Positions 35,562 through 44,800 of a stretch of 64,000 bases of DNA are shown here, piece after piece (within the stretch, counting starts at the first letter, position 1; every line of letters begins with the position of its first letter). The DNA is from Aeromonas hydrophila subsp. hydrophila ATCC 7966 (GTDB taxonomy: Bacteria > Pseudomonadota > Gammaproteobacteria > Enterobacterales > Aeromonadaceae). The DNA lies in the NCBI RefSeq assembly GCF_000014805.1, contig NC_008570.1, positions 3,663,001 to 3,727,000 of the forward strand, in the 5' to 3' direction. A program made the translations under genes and the position numbers. The notes below the pieces were generated by a model. That model did no database searches, was not told the origin of the DNA, and was given only the letters and a program-made list of their open reading frames with translations.

Positions 35562-36923
35562 ATGAAAAATATCAGCAAATCCCTACTGGCCGCTGCCATT
35601 TCCCTCGGATTGATGGCAGGCTGTAACAGCCAAAATGACTCCGAGACCCCGACCCCCATGGTTCGCTTCGCTACCTTCAACCTCTCCTTCGATCGCACCG
35701 CCGCCGGCATGCTCGCCGGTGAACTGGCCCTCAGTCGCACCGAGCAGGATGCCTTGCTGGCCCGCCTCGCCGACGGCACCTTGAGCGGCGCCGAGAAGAC
35801 CAAGGCCCTCGACGTTCAGCAGATCCGCAACATCGCCGAAATCATCCAGCGCACCCGGCCGGACGTGTTCCTGCTCAACGAATTCGACAACGATGGCAAA
35901 GGTGAGAACACCGCCGATCTGAAAGCCTTCAACGACAACTACCTGGCCCATGCCCAGCACGACGAGGTGAAGGCCATCAGCTACCCGGTGCTGCAGAACT
36001 TTGCCACCAACACCGGCCTGATGAGCGGCCATGACCTCAACCTGGACGGCAAGGTCAACAACGGGCCGGACGACGCCTGGGGCTTTGGCAACTACCACGG
36101 CCAATACGCCTTCGCCGTGATGTCCCAGTACCCCATCGATACCAAACAGATCCGCACCTTCCAGAAATTCAAGTGGAAGGACATGCCGGGCGAAGTGAAC
36201 CCCGTCATCGACGACTGCAACAATGCCAAGGCGCCGATCCCGGCCGGCCGCCAGTGCGGCGATGCCTGGTATGACGACGCAGCCTGGCAAGCCTTCCCGC
36301 TCTCGTCCAAGAACCACGCCGACGTGCCGGTGCGCATCAAGCGCGGCAACAAGGAGGAGGTGATCCACTTCCTCATCTCCCACCCGACTCCGCCCATCTT
36401 CGGCAACGCGGCGCGCCACAACGTCAAGCACAACCGGGCCGAAGTCGCCTTCTGGCAGGATTACGTGGAGACCGCCAGCTACATGGTGGATGACGCCGGC
36501 AAGGCCGGTGGCCTGCCCGCGGGTGCCAAGTTCGTCATCGCCGGCGATCTCAACGCCGATCCCCAGATTGGCGATGGGGATCTCACCGCCATCCAGGATC
36601 TGCACAACCATGTGCTGGTCAACCAGGCCGTCACCAACGGCGCCCTGATCCCGGTCAGCCAGGGCGGCCCCGAGTGCCTCGCCAGCCAGCCGGATCAGTG
36701 CAAGCGCAACAACAACCGCCCCACCCCGGAGCGCATCACCAGCAGCAGCGGCCTGCAGCTCGACCACGTGCTGCCCTCCGCCAACCTGAACGCGGTCGCC
36801 TCCGGCGTGTTCTGGCCGGCCAGCTTCGAGCCTGGCTACCACCTGGTGTATGACGCCAAGCTCGGCATCGCCAAGGGAGTCAGCTCGGATCACCGCCTGG
36901 TGTGGGTCGACTTCAAACTGTGA
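35562..36923 (+). CDS. Endonuclease/exonuclease/phosphatase-family lipoprotein
   Basis: Predicted secreted or outer-membrane-anchored phosphodiesterase of 453 residues. The signal peptide ends in lipobox LMAGC; the start MKNISK fits this best, with GGAA seven bases upstream, though TTG or ATG six or seven codons earlier are possible. EEP motifs: FATFNLSFD at the N-terminus, FLLNEFDNDG (metal Glu), ISHPTPP, VIAGDLNADP (metal Asp-x-Asn) and the C-terminal SDHRLVWVDF (Asp-His pair). Related proteins are phytases, nucleases or phosphatases; substrate not predictable here. Confidence 0.88.
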   Translation: MKNISKSLLAAAISLGLMAGCNSQNDSETPTPMVRFATFNLSFDRTAAGMLAGELALSRTEQDALLARLADGTLSGAEKTKALDVQQIRNIAEIIQRTRPDVFLLNEFDNDGKGENTADLKAFNDNYLAHAQHDEVKAISYPVLQNFATNTGLMSGHDLNLDGKVNNGPDDAWGFGNYHGQYAFAVMSQYPIDTKQIRTFQKFKWKDMPGEVNPVIDDCNNAKAPIPAGRQCGDAWYDDAAWQAFPLSSKNHADVPVRIKRGNKEEVIHFLISHPTPPIFGNAARHNVKHNRAEVAFWQDYVETASYMVDDAGKAGGLPAGAKFVIAGDLNADPQIGDGDLTAIQDLHNHVLVNQAVTNGALIPVSQGGPECLASQPDQCKRNNNRPTPERITSSSGLQLDHVLPSANLNAVASGVFWPASFEPGYHLVYDAKLGIAKGVSSDHRLVWVDFKL

Positions 36924-36945
36924 CAGTGACGCAGAGCAGATAAGC

Positions 36946-36969
36946 AACGGGGCCCGCAGGCCCCGTTTT
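36946..36969. terminator. Terminator shared by the EEP lipoprotein gene and ttrA
   Basis: Stem AACGGGGCC / GGCCCCGTT with loop CGCA followed by TT on the plus strand, located between two convergent genes. It serves the plus strand best. Confidence 0.75.
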
Positions 36970-36979
36970 CATTGGATCG

Positions 36980-39900
36980 TCATACCAGCTTCTCCACCCG
37001 GGCCGGCAGCCCCTGGCGGGCCGAGGAACCGATGGCCCAGTCCACCAGGGGGTAGCGGCCATGGCGGCTGGGATCCAATACCGCCAGATCGTTGAGGTTG
37101 ACCCCGGCTCCGCGCAGCGGATTGGCGACCACTTTCTGGCCGTCTATCCAGTGCTCCCGCGCCCCCAGCTCCTTGTGGCCGAAGCCGTGCTCGATGGCGA
37201 TGGCATCGGCCTGTACCCCGGCCACGCACTCGGCCACCCCGATCACACTGCCATCCGGGGTGCTGACCCGCACCCTGTCCCCGCTCTCGATCCCCAGCTG
37301 CGCCGCCGTCTGCGCATTGAGCCGCACCCGGTTGCTGGGGTTCACCTGGCGCAGGCGATCCGAGCCTATGCTCATGGAGCTCATGGTGTGGGACTTGTAG
37401 CTGGTGAGCAGCAGCGGCCACTGGGCCGGCTTGAACGCCTCATCGAGCGGCGTGCCGTCCGCCAGCTGGGGGCGGAAGAAGCGCGGGGTGCCGCTTAAGA
37501 ACTGGCCGCTCTGGCTGTGACGGCGGCTGCCCACCTCGGGGTTCCACACCATCAGCGGCTTGGGCCAGCGCTTGCTTGGCTGACCCGCGTCGTCGCGCCC
37601 CTTGGCCGCCGGCTCGAAGCGCCCGCCGCGAGCGAAGAGATAGGCGGCGCGGCCCGCCTCCTCCACGCTCAAAGTGGCATTCAGCACCGGCAGGATCCGC
37701 TCCACCCCGGACCAGGCGAGATCCTCAGGCTCTATGGCAGGCACCGGCTCGCCGAGATAGGCGACGTTGGCCGCGCCGTAGAGGGAGAAGTCCGCCGCCC
37801 GGTTCAAGCCGTGCACCTTGCCGTCCGCCCCTTTGAGCGCCCCCTCGCCAAAGCCCGGCAGCCCCAGCCGTTTGGCCACCGCGATAAAGAAGGACTCCAT
37901 GCAGACCGGATCTCCCTCGGCGGTCTTGGCGACACGGGGCTCCACGATGGGCCAGCGGCCGGTGGAGACCTTGGTCATCACCCCGTGCCAGGCGGTGGCC
38001 CAGCCCCAGGACTCGTAGGTCAGGGTGTCCGGCACCAGGTAGTCCGACAGCGCCGACGACTCGTTGATGAAGCTGTCGATGCTGACAATGAGCGGCAGCA
38101 CGGCAGGATCCTTGAGCTCTCCGCCTATGGCCTTGCTGAGCCCGGCCTGGCCGTAGAGGGGGTTGCCCATGTGATTGATCCAGGCCTTGAGCCGGTAGGG
38201 GTAACCGTTCACCGCCGCGGTCAGGTGTTCGCCGAGCAGAGGGCCCGAGATCGGGAACCAGGGCTCTTGCGCCGGATAGGGGTTCTGGCCTGCCTCACGC
38301 TTGCGCCGATATTCGGAGGTCTTCTCGTAGGGGAACTTGGAGCGCGACAGGAAAACTCCGGTGGGTTTGACCATGCCGGGGAAGCTCGCCAGATCGTAGC
38401 GCGGCCCCGCCCCGAAGGGATCGAACTTGCCGCCGCTCGCCACGGCGCCGCCCCGGGCATTGAGGTTCCCAATCATGACGTTAAGCATCATGATGGCCCA
38501 GGCCGAGTAGAAGCCGTTGGCGCTCATGGTGCCGCCATGGGAGACCACCGCCGCCCGGGTACCGTGGCTGGTGAATTCCCGCGCCAGCGCCTCGATATCG
38601 CTCACTGGCACGGCGCACTCGGCGCTGTATTGCGCGAGGGAGTGTTCCCGGCACGCCTCGGCCAGCAGCTGGAAGCTGCTCTTCACCATCAGCGCCCCCT
38701 TGGGGCCCTGAATGGTGCGATCCACCCAGAGGTTGGCCCGCTCACACTGGTCGGCGGGCCTCGGCTCGCCGCTGCCCGCCTCCTCTACCAGCATGGCATC
38801 CCCTTCCCCATAGGCTTCCCCATCAAAGGGCAAGCCGAGATCGCTGGCCCGCAGCATCTGGCCGAAGCGCGGGTGGGACTCGTCGAAGAGCACCAGATGG
38901 CTGGCGTTGCAAAAACCGCGATAGCCGGCCCGCTCGGCGGCGGCAGCATGGGGTGCCGTCAGGAAGGGCTCGGCATAGCGTTGGTTATCGATGATCCAGC
39001 GCAGCATGGCCATGGCCAGGGCGGAATCCGTGGCGGGCCGGATGGGCAGCCAGCGGTTGGCGGGGGCGGAGGGCATGTTCACCGTGTTGGGCAGGCTGGG
39101 GGCCACCACCACGTAGGAGAACGGCTTGCCCGGCCGCGCCCGGTTCGCCGCCAGCTGACGGGACTGGCGCTTGAAGGGGTTGCCCGATTGCTGGGGCGAG
39201 GTGCCCATGAACAGCAGGAAGTCGCTCTCGTCCCAGTCCGGCTTGAGGTGGGCGTTCTTCTCCAGATCGTCCAGCAGGGCGCCGGCCCCGACCCGGAACG
39301 ACAGGCCGCAATAAGCGCCGTGGTTGGCGAAGTTGCGGGTGCCGAAGCTGTTGAAGGTGAAGCGCTTGATGAAGTGATCCCGCCCCTCGTCCGAGGCGTT
39401 GCTCACCAGCAGCTGGTTGGCCCTGGGGCCGTACTCCGGGTTGGCCGGGTCGAGCGGCTCGGCGAGGTTGCGGATGGCCCGCAGCCCCTCTATCTGGCCC
39501 TCGCCAAACAGATCGCCCCCCTCCACCACCTCGGCCACCAGCTGCTCAAAGGGGATGCTCTGCCAGCGACCGCTGCCACGGGGTCCCACCCGCTTGAGAC
39601 AGCGGGTGACTCGCTGCGGGCTGTCGAGCTGCTCCAGCATGGCGTTGCCCCGCGCGCAGGCGGTGGAGCGCCCGTCCAGCCCCCCTTCCTGGTAGCCGCT
39701 GGTGGCGAGCAGCGCCTGCTTAACCGGGGTCTTGAAGTCGATGTGATGGCGGGCGGAGAGGGGATGATAGGGATTGCCCAGGATCCGCACTATCTGGTCG
39801 CGCTCGTTGTCGATACGGGCCCGCACTCCGCACAGGGTCCAGCAGCCGAGGCACATGGTGTTGGCAACCCGCTGGGCCGGGTTGGGGTGCAACTCCCCCT

Positions 39901-40087
39901 GCTCGTCAACCCGGTACTCCACGGCCAGCGAGTTGCCATGGATGGGATCCCGGGTCGGCTTGCCCGAGCTGCCGGTGGCAATGCCACTCGCCACCTGCTT
40001 GAGGGTGTCGCTGTAACCGGCGACGAACAGCCCGGTGCCGCCGGCAATGGCGGCGCCCTTGAGAAACTTGCGTTTGCTGTGATCCAT
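36980..40087 (-). CDS. ttrA: Tetrathionate reductase catalytic subunit TtrA
   Basis: Large molybdopterin-guanine-dinucleotide enzyme (1035 residues) that reduces tetrathionate to thiosulfate on the periplasmic side. The N-terminus SKRKFLKGAAIAGG is a Tat signal with a Lys-Arg pair in place of Arg-Arg. The [4Fe-4S] motif is CLGCWTLCG with a further Cys in STACARGN; the Mo-ligand region reads FANHGAYCGLSF. C-terminal block SYKSHTMSSMSIGSDRLRQVNPSNRVRLNA is the cofactor-binding domain. It is last of ttrB-ttrC-ttrA; its ATG overlaps the ttrC stop. Confidence 0.95.
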   Translation of the reverse strand: MDHSKRKFLKGAAIAGGTGLFVAGYSDTLKQVASGIATGSSGKPTRDPIHGNSLAVEYRVDEQGELHPNPAQRVANTMCLGCWTLCGVRARIDNERDQIVRILGNPYHPLSARHHIDFKTPVKQALLATSGYQEGGLDGRSTACARGNAMLEQLDSPQRVTRCLKRVGPRGSGRWQSIPFEQLVAEVVEGGDLFGEGQIEGLRAIRNLAEPLDPANPEYGPRANQLLVSNASDEGRDHFIKRFTFNSFGTRNFANHGAYCGLSFRVGAGALLDDLEKNAHLKPDWDESDFLLFMGTSPQQSGNPFKRQSRQLAANRARPGKPFSYVVVAPSLPNTVNMPSAPANRWLPIRPATDSALAMAMLRWIIDNQRYAEPFLTAPHAAAAERAGYRGFCNASHLVLFDESHPRFGQMLRASDLGLPFDGEAYGEGDAMLVEEAGSGEPRPADQCERANLWVDRTIQGPKGALMVKSSFQLLAEACREHSLAQYSAECAVPVSDIEALAREFTSHGTRAAVVSHGGTMSANGFYSAWAIMMLNVMIGNLNARGGAVASGGKFDPFGAGPRYDLASFPGMVKPTGVFLSRSKFPYEKTSEYRRKREAGQNPYPAQEPWFPISGPLLGEHLTAAVNGYPYRLKAWINHMGNPLYGQAGLSKAIGGELKDPAVLPLIVSIDSFINESSALSDYLVPDTLTYESWGWATAWHGVMTKVSTGRWPIVEPRVAKTAEGDPVCMESFFIAVAKRLGLPGFGEGALKGADGKVHGLNRAADFSLYGAANVAYLGEPVPAIEPEDLAWSGVERILPVLNATLSVEEAGRAAYLFARGGRFEPAAKGRDDAGQPSKRWPKPLMVWNPEVGSRRHSQSGQFLSGTPRFFRPQLADGTPLDEAFKPAQWPLLLTSYKSHTMSSMSIGSDRLRQVNPSNRVRLNAQTAAQLGIESGDRVRVSTPDGSVIGVAECVAGVQADAIAIEHGFGHKELGAREHWIDGQKVVANPLRGAGVNLNDLAVLDPSRHGRYPLVDWAIGSSARQGLPARVEKLV

Positions 40088-41193
40088 CAGAGTGCCTCGC
40101 GTGCAAAAGGAGTGGATGCCTTGATGGCGGGGGAAACAGAGGGGCGCACCAGCTCCGAGAGGGCCACCAGCAGGGCCAGCAGCAGACCGAAGGTGCCGAG
40201 AATGCCGAGCACACCGGCCGGGCCCCAGGCGATTTCATAGAGATAGACGCCAGCCCCGTACTTGGGCGCGAGCTGCCCCTGGATCAGCACCAGCCAGCGC
40301 AGGCCCCACACCAGGTGCAGCCCCAGCAGCGCCAGCCCCCAGAGTGACAGGCGAGCAGAGAGCCTTGGCCGGAGCAGCATCAGCAGACCGGCCAGCCCCA
40401 GGGTCAGCAGCAGCCAGTGGGCCGCCAGCCGCCAGCTCGGGTCGAGCCGATAGAGGGCCGCGGCCTCTGCCGCCGAGGCGCCGCCCAACAGGGCCCAGCC
40501 CAGCAGGGAGAGCGCCAGCAGGCCTAACGTCCAGCCACTCTGGCGCAGCAGGGTCGACTCGGTCTCGCCCCCCCAGCCCGTCAGCAAGCGGTTGAGCAGC
40601 AGCAGGACACTCTGGGCCCCTAGCACGGCGCTCAGGGTCAGCAGCCAGGGCAGCCAGGGGGTATGCCAGAGCGGGCGCGCCGCCACCGCCATGGTCTCGA
40701 GCCCGGTGTAGAGGGCGATGCTGAGCCCGCTCACGGCCGCCAGCAGGGAGAGGGGCCGCAGCCAAACGTGCCCCGACCAGCTTCCCAGGCAGAGCAGCCG
40801 GGCAAGGCGGGCTATCTTGTCCCCTTCTGCACCGCGCCGGGCCAGGGCGGGCCTTAGCAGCAGCCAGCCGAGCAGCATGGAGAGCAGGCTGAACAACGGC
40901 AGCAGATAGGCGCCATACCACATGACGGAGCCAAAGCGCGTCTGGGCGTAGAAGTGCCAGGCCCGGGCCGGCTGGTGCAGATCCGCGGTCAAGGCGATGG
41001 GAGCCACCAGACCAGCCGCCACCATCAGCACCGCCGCCAGGGTCTGCAGCCGCGGGTCCGGCGTCTTGCGCCACAGCTCAGACGCGCCGAGCCAGAGGGC
41101 CCCGTAGGCGAGGCCGATCAGAAAGAAATATTGCACCGCCCAGGGCAGCCAGGTGATGGGCTGAGCCGGGGCCAGCAGTTCGTTAATGACCAT
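40087..41193 (-). CDS. ttrC: Tetrathionate reductase membrane subunit TtrC
   Basis: NrfD/PsrC-type integral membrane subunit of 368 residues with about nine membrane segments; it oxidises menaquinol and passes electrons to TtrB. Family features: WLPWAVQYFFLIGLAYGALWL at the N-terminus and DLHQPARAWHFYAQTRFGSVMWYGAYLLP, the quinol-site region of NrfD proteins. The start overlaps the ttrB end by 11 bases and the stop overlaps ttrA, so all three are coupled. Confidence 0.94.
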   Translation of the reverse strand: MVINELLAPAQPITWLPWAVQYFFLIGLAYGALWLGASELWRKTPDPRLQTLAAVLMVAAGLVAPIALTADLHQPARAWHFYAQTRFGSVMWYGAYLLPLFSLLSMLLGWLLLRPALARRGAEGDKIARLARLLCLGSWSGHVWLRPLSLLAAVSGLSIALYTGLETMAVAARPLWHTPWLPWLLTLSAVLGAQSVLLLLNRLLTGWGGETESTLLRQSGWTLGLLALSLLGWALLGGASAAEAAALYRLDPSWRLAAHWLLLTLGLAGLLMLLRPRLSARLSLWGLALLGLHLVWGLRWLVLIQGQLAPKYGAGVYLYEIAWGPAGVLGILGTFGLLLALLVALSELVRPSVSPAIKASTPFAREAL

Positions 41194-41971
41194 GGGCTAT
41201 CTCCTTGCCATCGTCGGTGAGCAGGGTGCGCAGGGCCGGGTTGCCGTCGACCTTGCTGACGAAGGCCTCGTCCATACCGAGATAAAAGACCCGCGGCTGG
41301 GTATTGGCCTCTGGCTTGAGCACCTTGAGCGCCGGCTCGTGTTCGCGCAGCAAGCGGCTTATCCGGCTCTTGGGGTCGTTCAAATCGCCGATGATGCGCG
41401 CCTCGCCGACACAGCTCTCGACGCAGGCGGGCAAGAGCCCAGCCTCCAGCCGATGGGCGCAGAAGGTGCACTTGTCGGCGGTGTTGGTCTCGTGGTTGAT
41501 GAAGCGGGCGTCGTAGGGGCAGGCCTGCACGCAGTAACCGCAGCCGACGCACCAGTCGTTGTTGACCACCACGATGCCGTCATCACGCTGGAAGGTGGCG
41601 CCGGTGGGGCAGACATCGAGGCAGGCAGGCTCGGCGCAGTGGTTGCACAGCCTCGGCAGCATCAAGAGGGAGGCGGGAGCCGCGAGGGCGGCCACGTCGC
41701 TCACCTCGTACTGGCTCACCGTGGTGCGAAACTGGCCGAGGGGAGGCTGATTTTCGATGGTGCAGGCCACGGTGCAGGCCTGGCAGCCGACGCAGCGGCG
41801 CAGGTCGATCAGCATGCCGTAACGCTTGCGCCCGTCCCCCCGGCTGATGGCCGCCCGCCCGTTGCGGGGAGCGGGAACGGACTGCGCCTGAACCTGGGTG
41901 ACGGGGATCAGGGCCGCCCCTGCGGTGAGGGCGGCGATCCCGGATAACAATCGGCGCTTGCTGGGCTCCAT
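41183..41971 (-). CDS. ttrB: Tetrathionate reductase iron-sulfur subunit TtrB
   Basis: Periplasmic four-cluster ferredoxin of 262 residues carrying electrons from TtrC to TtrA. It has a Tat signal (PSKRRLLSGIAAL) and all four cysteine groups: CVGCQACTVAC, CNHCAEPACLDVCP, CVGCGYCVQACP and CTFCAHRLEAGLLPACVESC. First gene of the operon, divergent from ttrS across a 240-base control region. Confidence 0.95.
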   Translation of the reverse strand: MEPSKRRLLSGIAALTAGAALIPVTQVQAQSVPAPRNGRAAISRGDGRKRYGMLIDLRRCVGCQACTVACTIENQPPLGQFRTTVSQYEVSDVAALAAPASLLMLPRLCNHCAEPACLDVCPTGATFQRDDGIVVVNNDWCVGCGYCVQACPYDARFINHETNTADKCTFCAHRLEAGLLPACVESCVGEARIIGDLNDPKSRISRLLREHEPALKVLKPEANTQPRVFYLGMDEAFVSKVDGNPALRTLLTDDGKEIAHGH

Positions 41972-42045
41972 GGCGTCTTTCCTTCTGCTGAGCTGGCTTG
42001 AAAGGGGTTGGGCCGATTGTCCTCAACGCAGGAAGTCGCCTCTAT

Positions 42046-42059
42046 TGTGGTTTTCCACA
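42046..42059. promoter_or_regulatory. Palindrome in the ttrB/ttrS control region
   Basis: TGTGG-TTTT-CCACA, a perfect inverted repeat 75 bases upstream of ttrB. It is a candidate binding site for TtrR or another regulator; no function is shown. Confidence 0.4.
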
Positions 42060-42073
42060 TACCGGGAGCCGGG

Positions 42074-42087
42074 TTGATCCAGCGCAA
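42074..42087. promoter_or_regulatory. FNR-like box in the ttrB/ttrS control region
   Basis: TTGATCCAGCGCAA has a perfect left half and a 3 of 5 right half against TTGAT-N4-ATCAA. Anaerobic control by FNR is known for ttrBCA in Salmonella, which supports the call. Confidence 0.45.
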
Positions 42088-42212
42088 TAAAAAATGGCCC
42101 AGCCCTGTTGAACTGTGACCGGGGCGGCGTTTGCCGCCCCTCCCGGCCCCGTTCGCGTGCAAGCGCGCGCCCCGGTGATAGACTGCCCCCTTTGCACCGA
42201 GAGGAAAGCCCC

Positions 42213-44192
42213 CTGCACGTCCCAGTTCCCTTGCCCCTGCTCAGCCTGCTGCTCTGGCTCGCCCTATCAGCCCTGCCGCTGCGGGTGCAGGCCGCCCCGA
42301 CCCCCTCTTTGCCAGCGCCGGCCCGACAGGAATCCGCACCATCCCAGGCCACGCCGGTGCAGGCCTTGGCCGAGCCGATACGCATCGGCGTGCTGGCGAC
42401 CCGCGGCCCGGCACTGGCCAGAGCCCAGTGGCAACCGCTGCTGTACTGGCTGGCGCAGCGCGTGCCCGGCCATCGCTTCGTGCTGCATCCGCTGGGGCTC
42501 GATGAACTGGCCGAGGCCGTCGCCCGCGAGCACCTCGATTTCGTCATCACCAACCCGGGCCAGTCGGTGAGCCTGGCGCGCCAGTACCCGCTGGCCTGGC
42601 TCGCCACCCTCAAGAGCCCGGCCGGGGGGGACAACCTCGCCATCGGCGCCGCCCTGGTGGTGCCCGCCCAGGCCCCCTACCGACACTGGCGTGACCTCGA
42701 GGGGCAAGCGGTCGCCGCCGTCTCGGAGAACGCCTTCGGCGGCTACCTCGCCTATCGCTTCGAGGCGGGCGAACAGGGGATCAGGCTGGAGCGTTTCTTC
42801 TCCACCGTGCAGTTCACCGGCTTTCCGCTGGACCGGCTCATCGAGCGGCTGGCCGCAGGGGAGGTGGCTGCCGCCATCGTGCCGGTGTGTCAGCTGGAGC
42901 GCATGGAGCGGGAAGGCAAGGTCGCCAGGGGGGCATATCGGGTGCTGGACGATCAGGCGCCGGCCGGCTTTGGCTGCCAGAGCTCGACCCGGCTCTACCC
43001 CAACTGGTCCTTCGCCAAGACAGAGCGGGCCTCCCCCGCCCTGGCGCTGACGGTGACCCGTGCGCTGTTCGATCTGCCCGCTGATAGCGAGGCGGCCATC
43101 GCTGCCGATTCGGCGGGCTGGACCGTGCCCACCAGCGAGCTCGCCATCGACCGCCTGCTCAAGGCGCTGGATCGCCACCCGCTGCAGGGCCCCTGGTGGC
43201 AAGCGGCCTGGCACTGGCTGCGCCAGCATCAACAGTGGGGCTGGGGCGCCCTGGCGCTGGTACTGCTGCTGGGGGGCCACCACCTGCTGCTGCAACGTCT
43301 GTTCAACCGCAGCCAGCGCCGGCTGCTCAAAGCCCGCCACCAGCTCGAGCAGAAGGGACGCCAGCTGGCACAGGCCAGACGGCTCGCTGAACTGGGCGAG
43401 CTGGGCGCCAACGTGGCCCACGAGATCAATCAGCCCCTCAGCGCCATCGCCAACTACAGCCAGGGGGCCTTGTTGCGACTGGACAAACTCGCACAGGATC
43501 CGGCCCAGGCTGCCGCCCAGGCCTCCCTGCGTCAGGCCCTGGAGCAGATAGGGCTGCAGGTCCAGCGCATCACCCAGACCGTCAACCGACTCAGGGCCAG
43601 GCTGCAAAAGCGCCCTCCCCGCGTCGAGCCTTGCGACCTGCCCACCCTGGTGGCGGAGCTGCGCCCCCTGCTGGAACAGATGCTGGCGCCCCTCGACGTC
43701 GCCTTCTCCCTGCACTGGCGGGGCCAGCCGCGCCCGTTGCCTCTGGACGGCACCGGGATGGAGCAGTTGCTGGTCAACCTCATCAAGAATGGCGCCGAGA
43801 GTGCGGCGCAGAGTGTAGCGAAGAGTGCGGTGAAGAAGGCGCGCGCCGCTGTTCACTCTCCTGCTCACCCCCCTGCGCAAGCAGCGGCACAGGAGCCTGC
43901 CCGGGTCGAGCTGCTGATCGCCTTCGAGGCGCAGAGCCTGCTGCTGGAGATCCGCGACAACGGCGCCGGCCTGAGGGTCCCCGCGACCGAACTGCAGCAG
44001 GCGTTTTACAGCGACAAGCCGGATGGCATGGGGCTGGGGCTGGCCATCTGCCGGGAGGTGGTCGAGAGCCATCGCGGCCAGTTCAGTCTGGAGAACCTGA
44101 GCCCCCACGGCTGTCTGGCCCGGGTCATTCTGCCCGTGCCACTCCCCGAGGCCCCCCATCCCCAACCTGCCGACACCGAGGAACTGAGATGA
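42213..44192 (+). CDS. ttrS: Tetrathionate sensor histidine kinase TtrS
   Basis: Senses tetrathionate in the periplasm and phosphorylates TtrR. About 660 residues: signal segment (HVPVPLPLLSLLLWLALSAL), a PhnD-like periplasmic binding domain (IRIGVLATRGPALARAQWQPLLYWL; DFVITNPGQ), TM helix (about 345-370), H-box NVAHEINQPLSAIANYS and ATPase boxes LLVNLIKNGAES, IRDNGAGL, GMGLGLAICREVVE. Between the N and G1 boxes is an Ala/Ser/His/Pro-rich insert of about 35 residues. No ATG/GTG start fits: the only codon with a good site (GAGAGGAAAG) is CTG at 42213; TTG at 42192 or 42108 lacks one. Confidence 0.9.
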   Translation: MHVPVPLPLLSLLLWLALSALPLRVQAAPTPSLPAPARQESAPSQATPVQALAEPIRIGVLATRGPALARAQWQPLLYWLAQRVPGHRFVLHPLGLDELAEAVAREHLDFVITNPGQSVSLARQYPLAWLATLKSPAGGDNLAIGAALVVPAQAPYRHWRDLEGQAVAAVSENAFGGYLAYRFEAGEQGIRLERFFSTVQFTGFPLDRLIERLAAGEVAAAIVPVCQLERMEREGKVARGAYRVLDDQAPAGFGCQSSTRLYPNWSFAKTERASPALALTVTRALFDLPADSEAAIAADSAGWTVPTSELAIDRLLKALDRHPLQGPWWQAAWHWLRQHQQWGWGALALVLLLGGHHLLLQRLFNRSQRRLLKARHQLEQKGRQLAQARRLAELGELGANVAHEINQPLSAIANYSQGALLRLDKLAQDPAQAAAQASLRQALEQIGLQVQRITQTVNRLRARLQKRPPRVEPCDLPTLVAELRPLLEQMLAPLDVAFSLHWRGQPRPLPLDGTGMEQLLVNLIKNGAESAAQSVAKSAVKKARAAVHSPAHPPAQAAAQEPARVELLIAFEAQSLLLEIRDNGAGLRVPATELQQAFYSDKPDGMGLGLAICREVVESHRGQFSLENLSPHGCLARVILPVPLPEAPHPQPADTEELR

Positions 44193-44800
44193 CGTCCCCT
44201 GCCCGCCCCCCGCTCTATCTGGTTGACGACGACGAGGCCGTGCTCGACTCTCTGCGCTTCATGCTGGAGAGCTGCGACGAGCGGCAGCTGTTCAGCTTTG
44301 CCGATGGCGAGCGCTTTCTGGCCGAGGTGGACCTGCACCAGCCCGCCTGCCTCATCCTCGACTGCCGCATGCCGGGGCTGTCGGGCCCCGAGGTGCAGCA
44401 GCGGCTGAAGGCGGCCCAGAGCCCCATCGCCATCCTGTTTCTCACCGGCCACGGCGAGGTGCCGCTGGCGGTGGAGTCCCTCAAGCTGGGGGCGGTGGAT
44501 TTCTTGCAAAAGCCGGTGCAGCTGGCCCCCCTGCTCGCCGCCATCGAACGGGCCGAGCAGGCTACCCTGAGTGCGGCCACCCGTTTCGCCCAGCTGGCCG
44601 CCTATCAGCGGCTCACCCCGCGCGAGCACCAGCTGCTGCAGCTCATCGCCCGGGGCCACAAGAATCAGCAGATAGCGCAGGATCTCTGCATCTCGGTGCG
44701 CACCGTCGAGGTGTGCCGCGCCAGCCTGATGAAACGCCTCGAGGTTGACTCCCTGGCCGAGCTGATGCTGCTCTATGCAAACGTCCATTCAGCCCCCTGA
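44189..44800 (+). CDS. ttrR: Tetrathionate response regulator TtrR
   Basis: FixJ/NarL-type regulator of 203 residues that activates ttrBCA. The receiver domain has the acidic pair VDDDEAVLDSL, phosphoacceptor Asp in LILDCRMPGLSG, Thr in FLTGHGE and Lys in LQKPVQ. The LuxR-type HTH reads LTPREHQLLQLIARGHKNQQIAQDL and ISVRTVEVCRASLMKRL. The ATG overlaps the ttrS stop (ATGA). Confidence 0.95.
   Translation: MTSPARPPLYLVDDDEAVLDSLRFMLESCDERQLFSFADGERFLAEVDLHQPACLILDCRMPGLSGPEVQQRLKAAQSPIAILFLTGHGEVPLAVESLKLGAVDFLQKPVQLAPLLAAIERAEQATLSAATRFAQLAAYQRLTPREHQLLQLIARGHKNQQIAQDLCISVRTVEVCRASLMKRLEVDSLAELMLLYANVHSAP

Noticed and set aside
37517..40240. 907-codon plus-strand frame opposite ttrA
   Set aside because: Shadow of the certain ttrA gene; no domain recognised.
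43800..43900. Frameshift inside ttrS at the Ala/Ser-rich segment
   Set aside because: The frame stays open through the ATPase boxes on both sides, so the segment is an insertion, not a frameshift.
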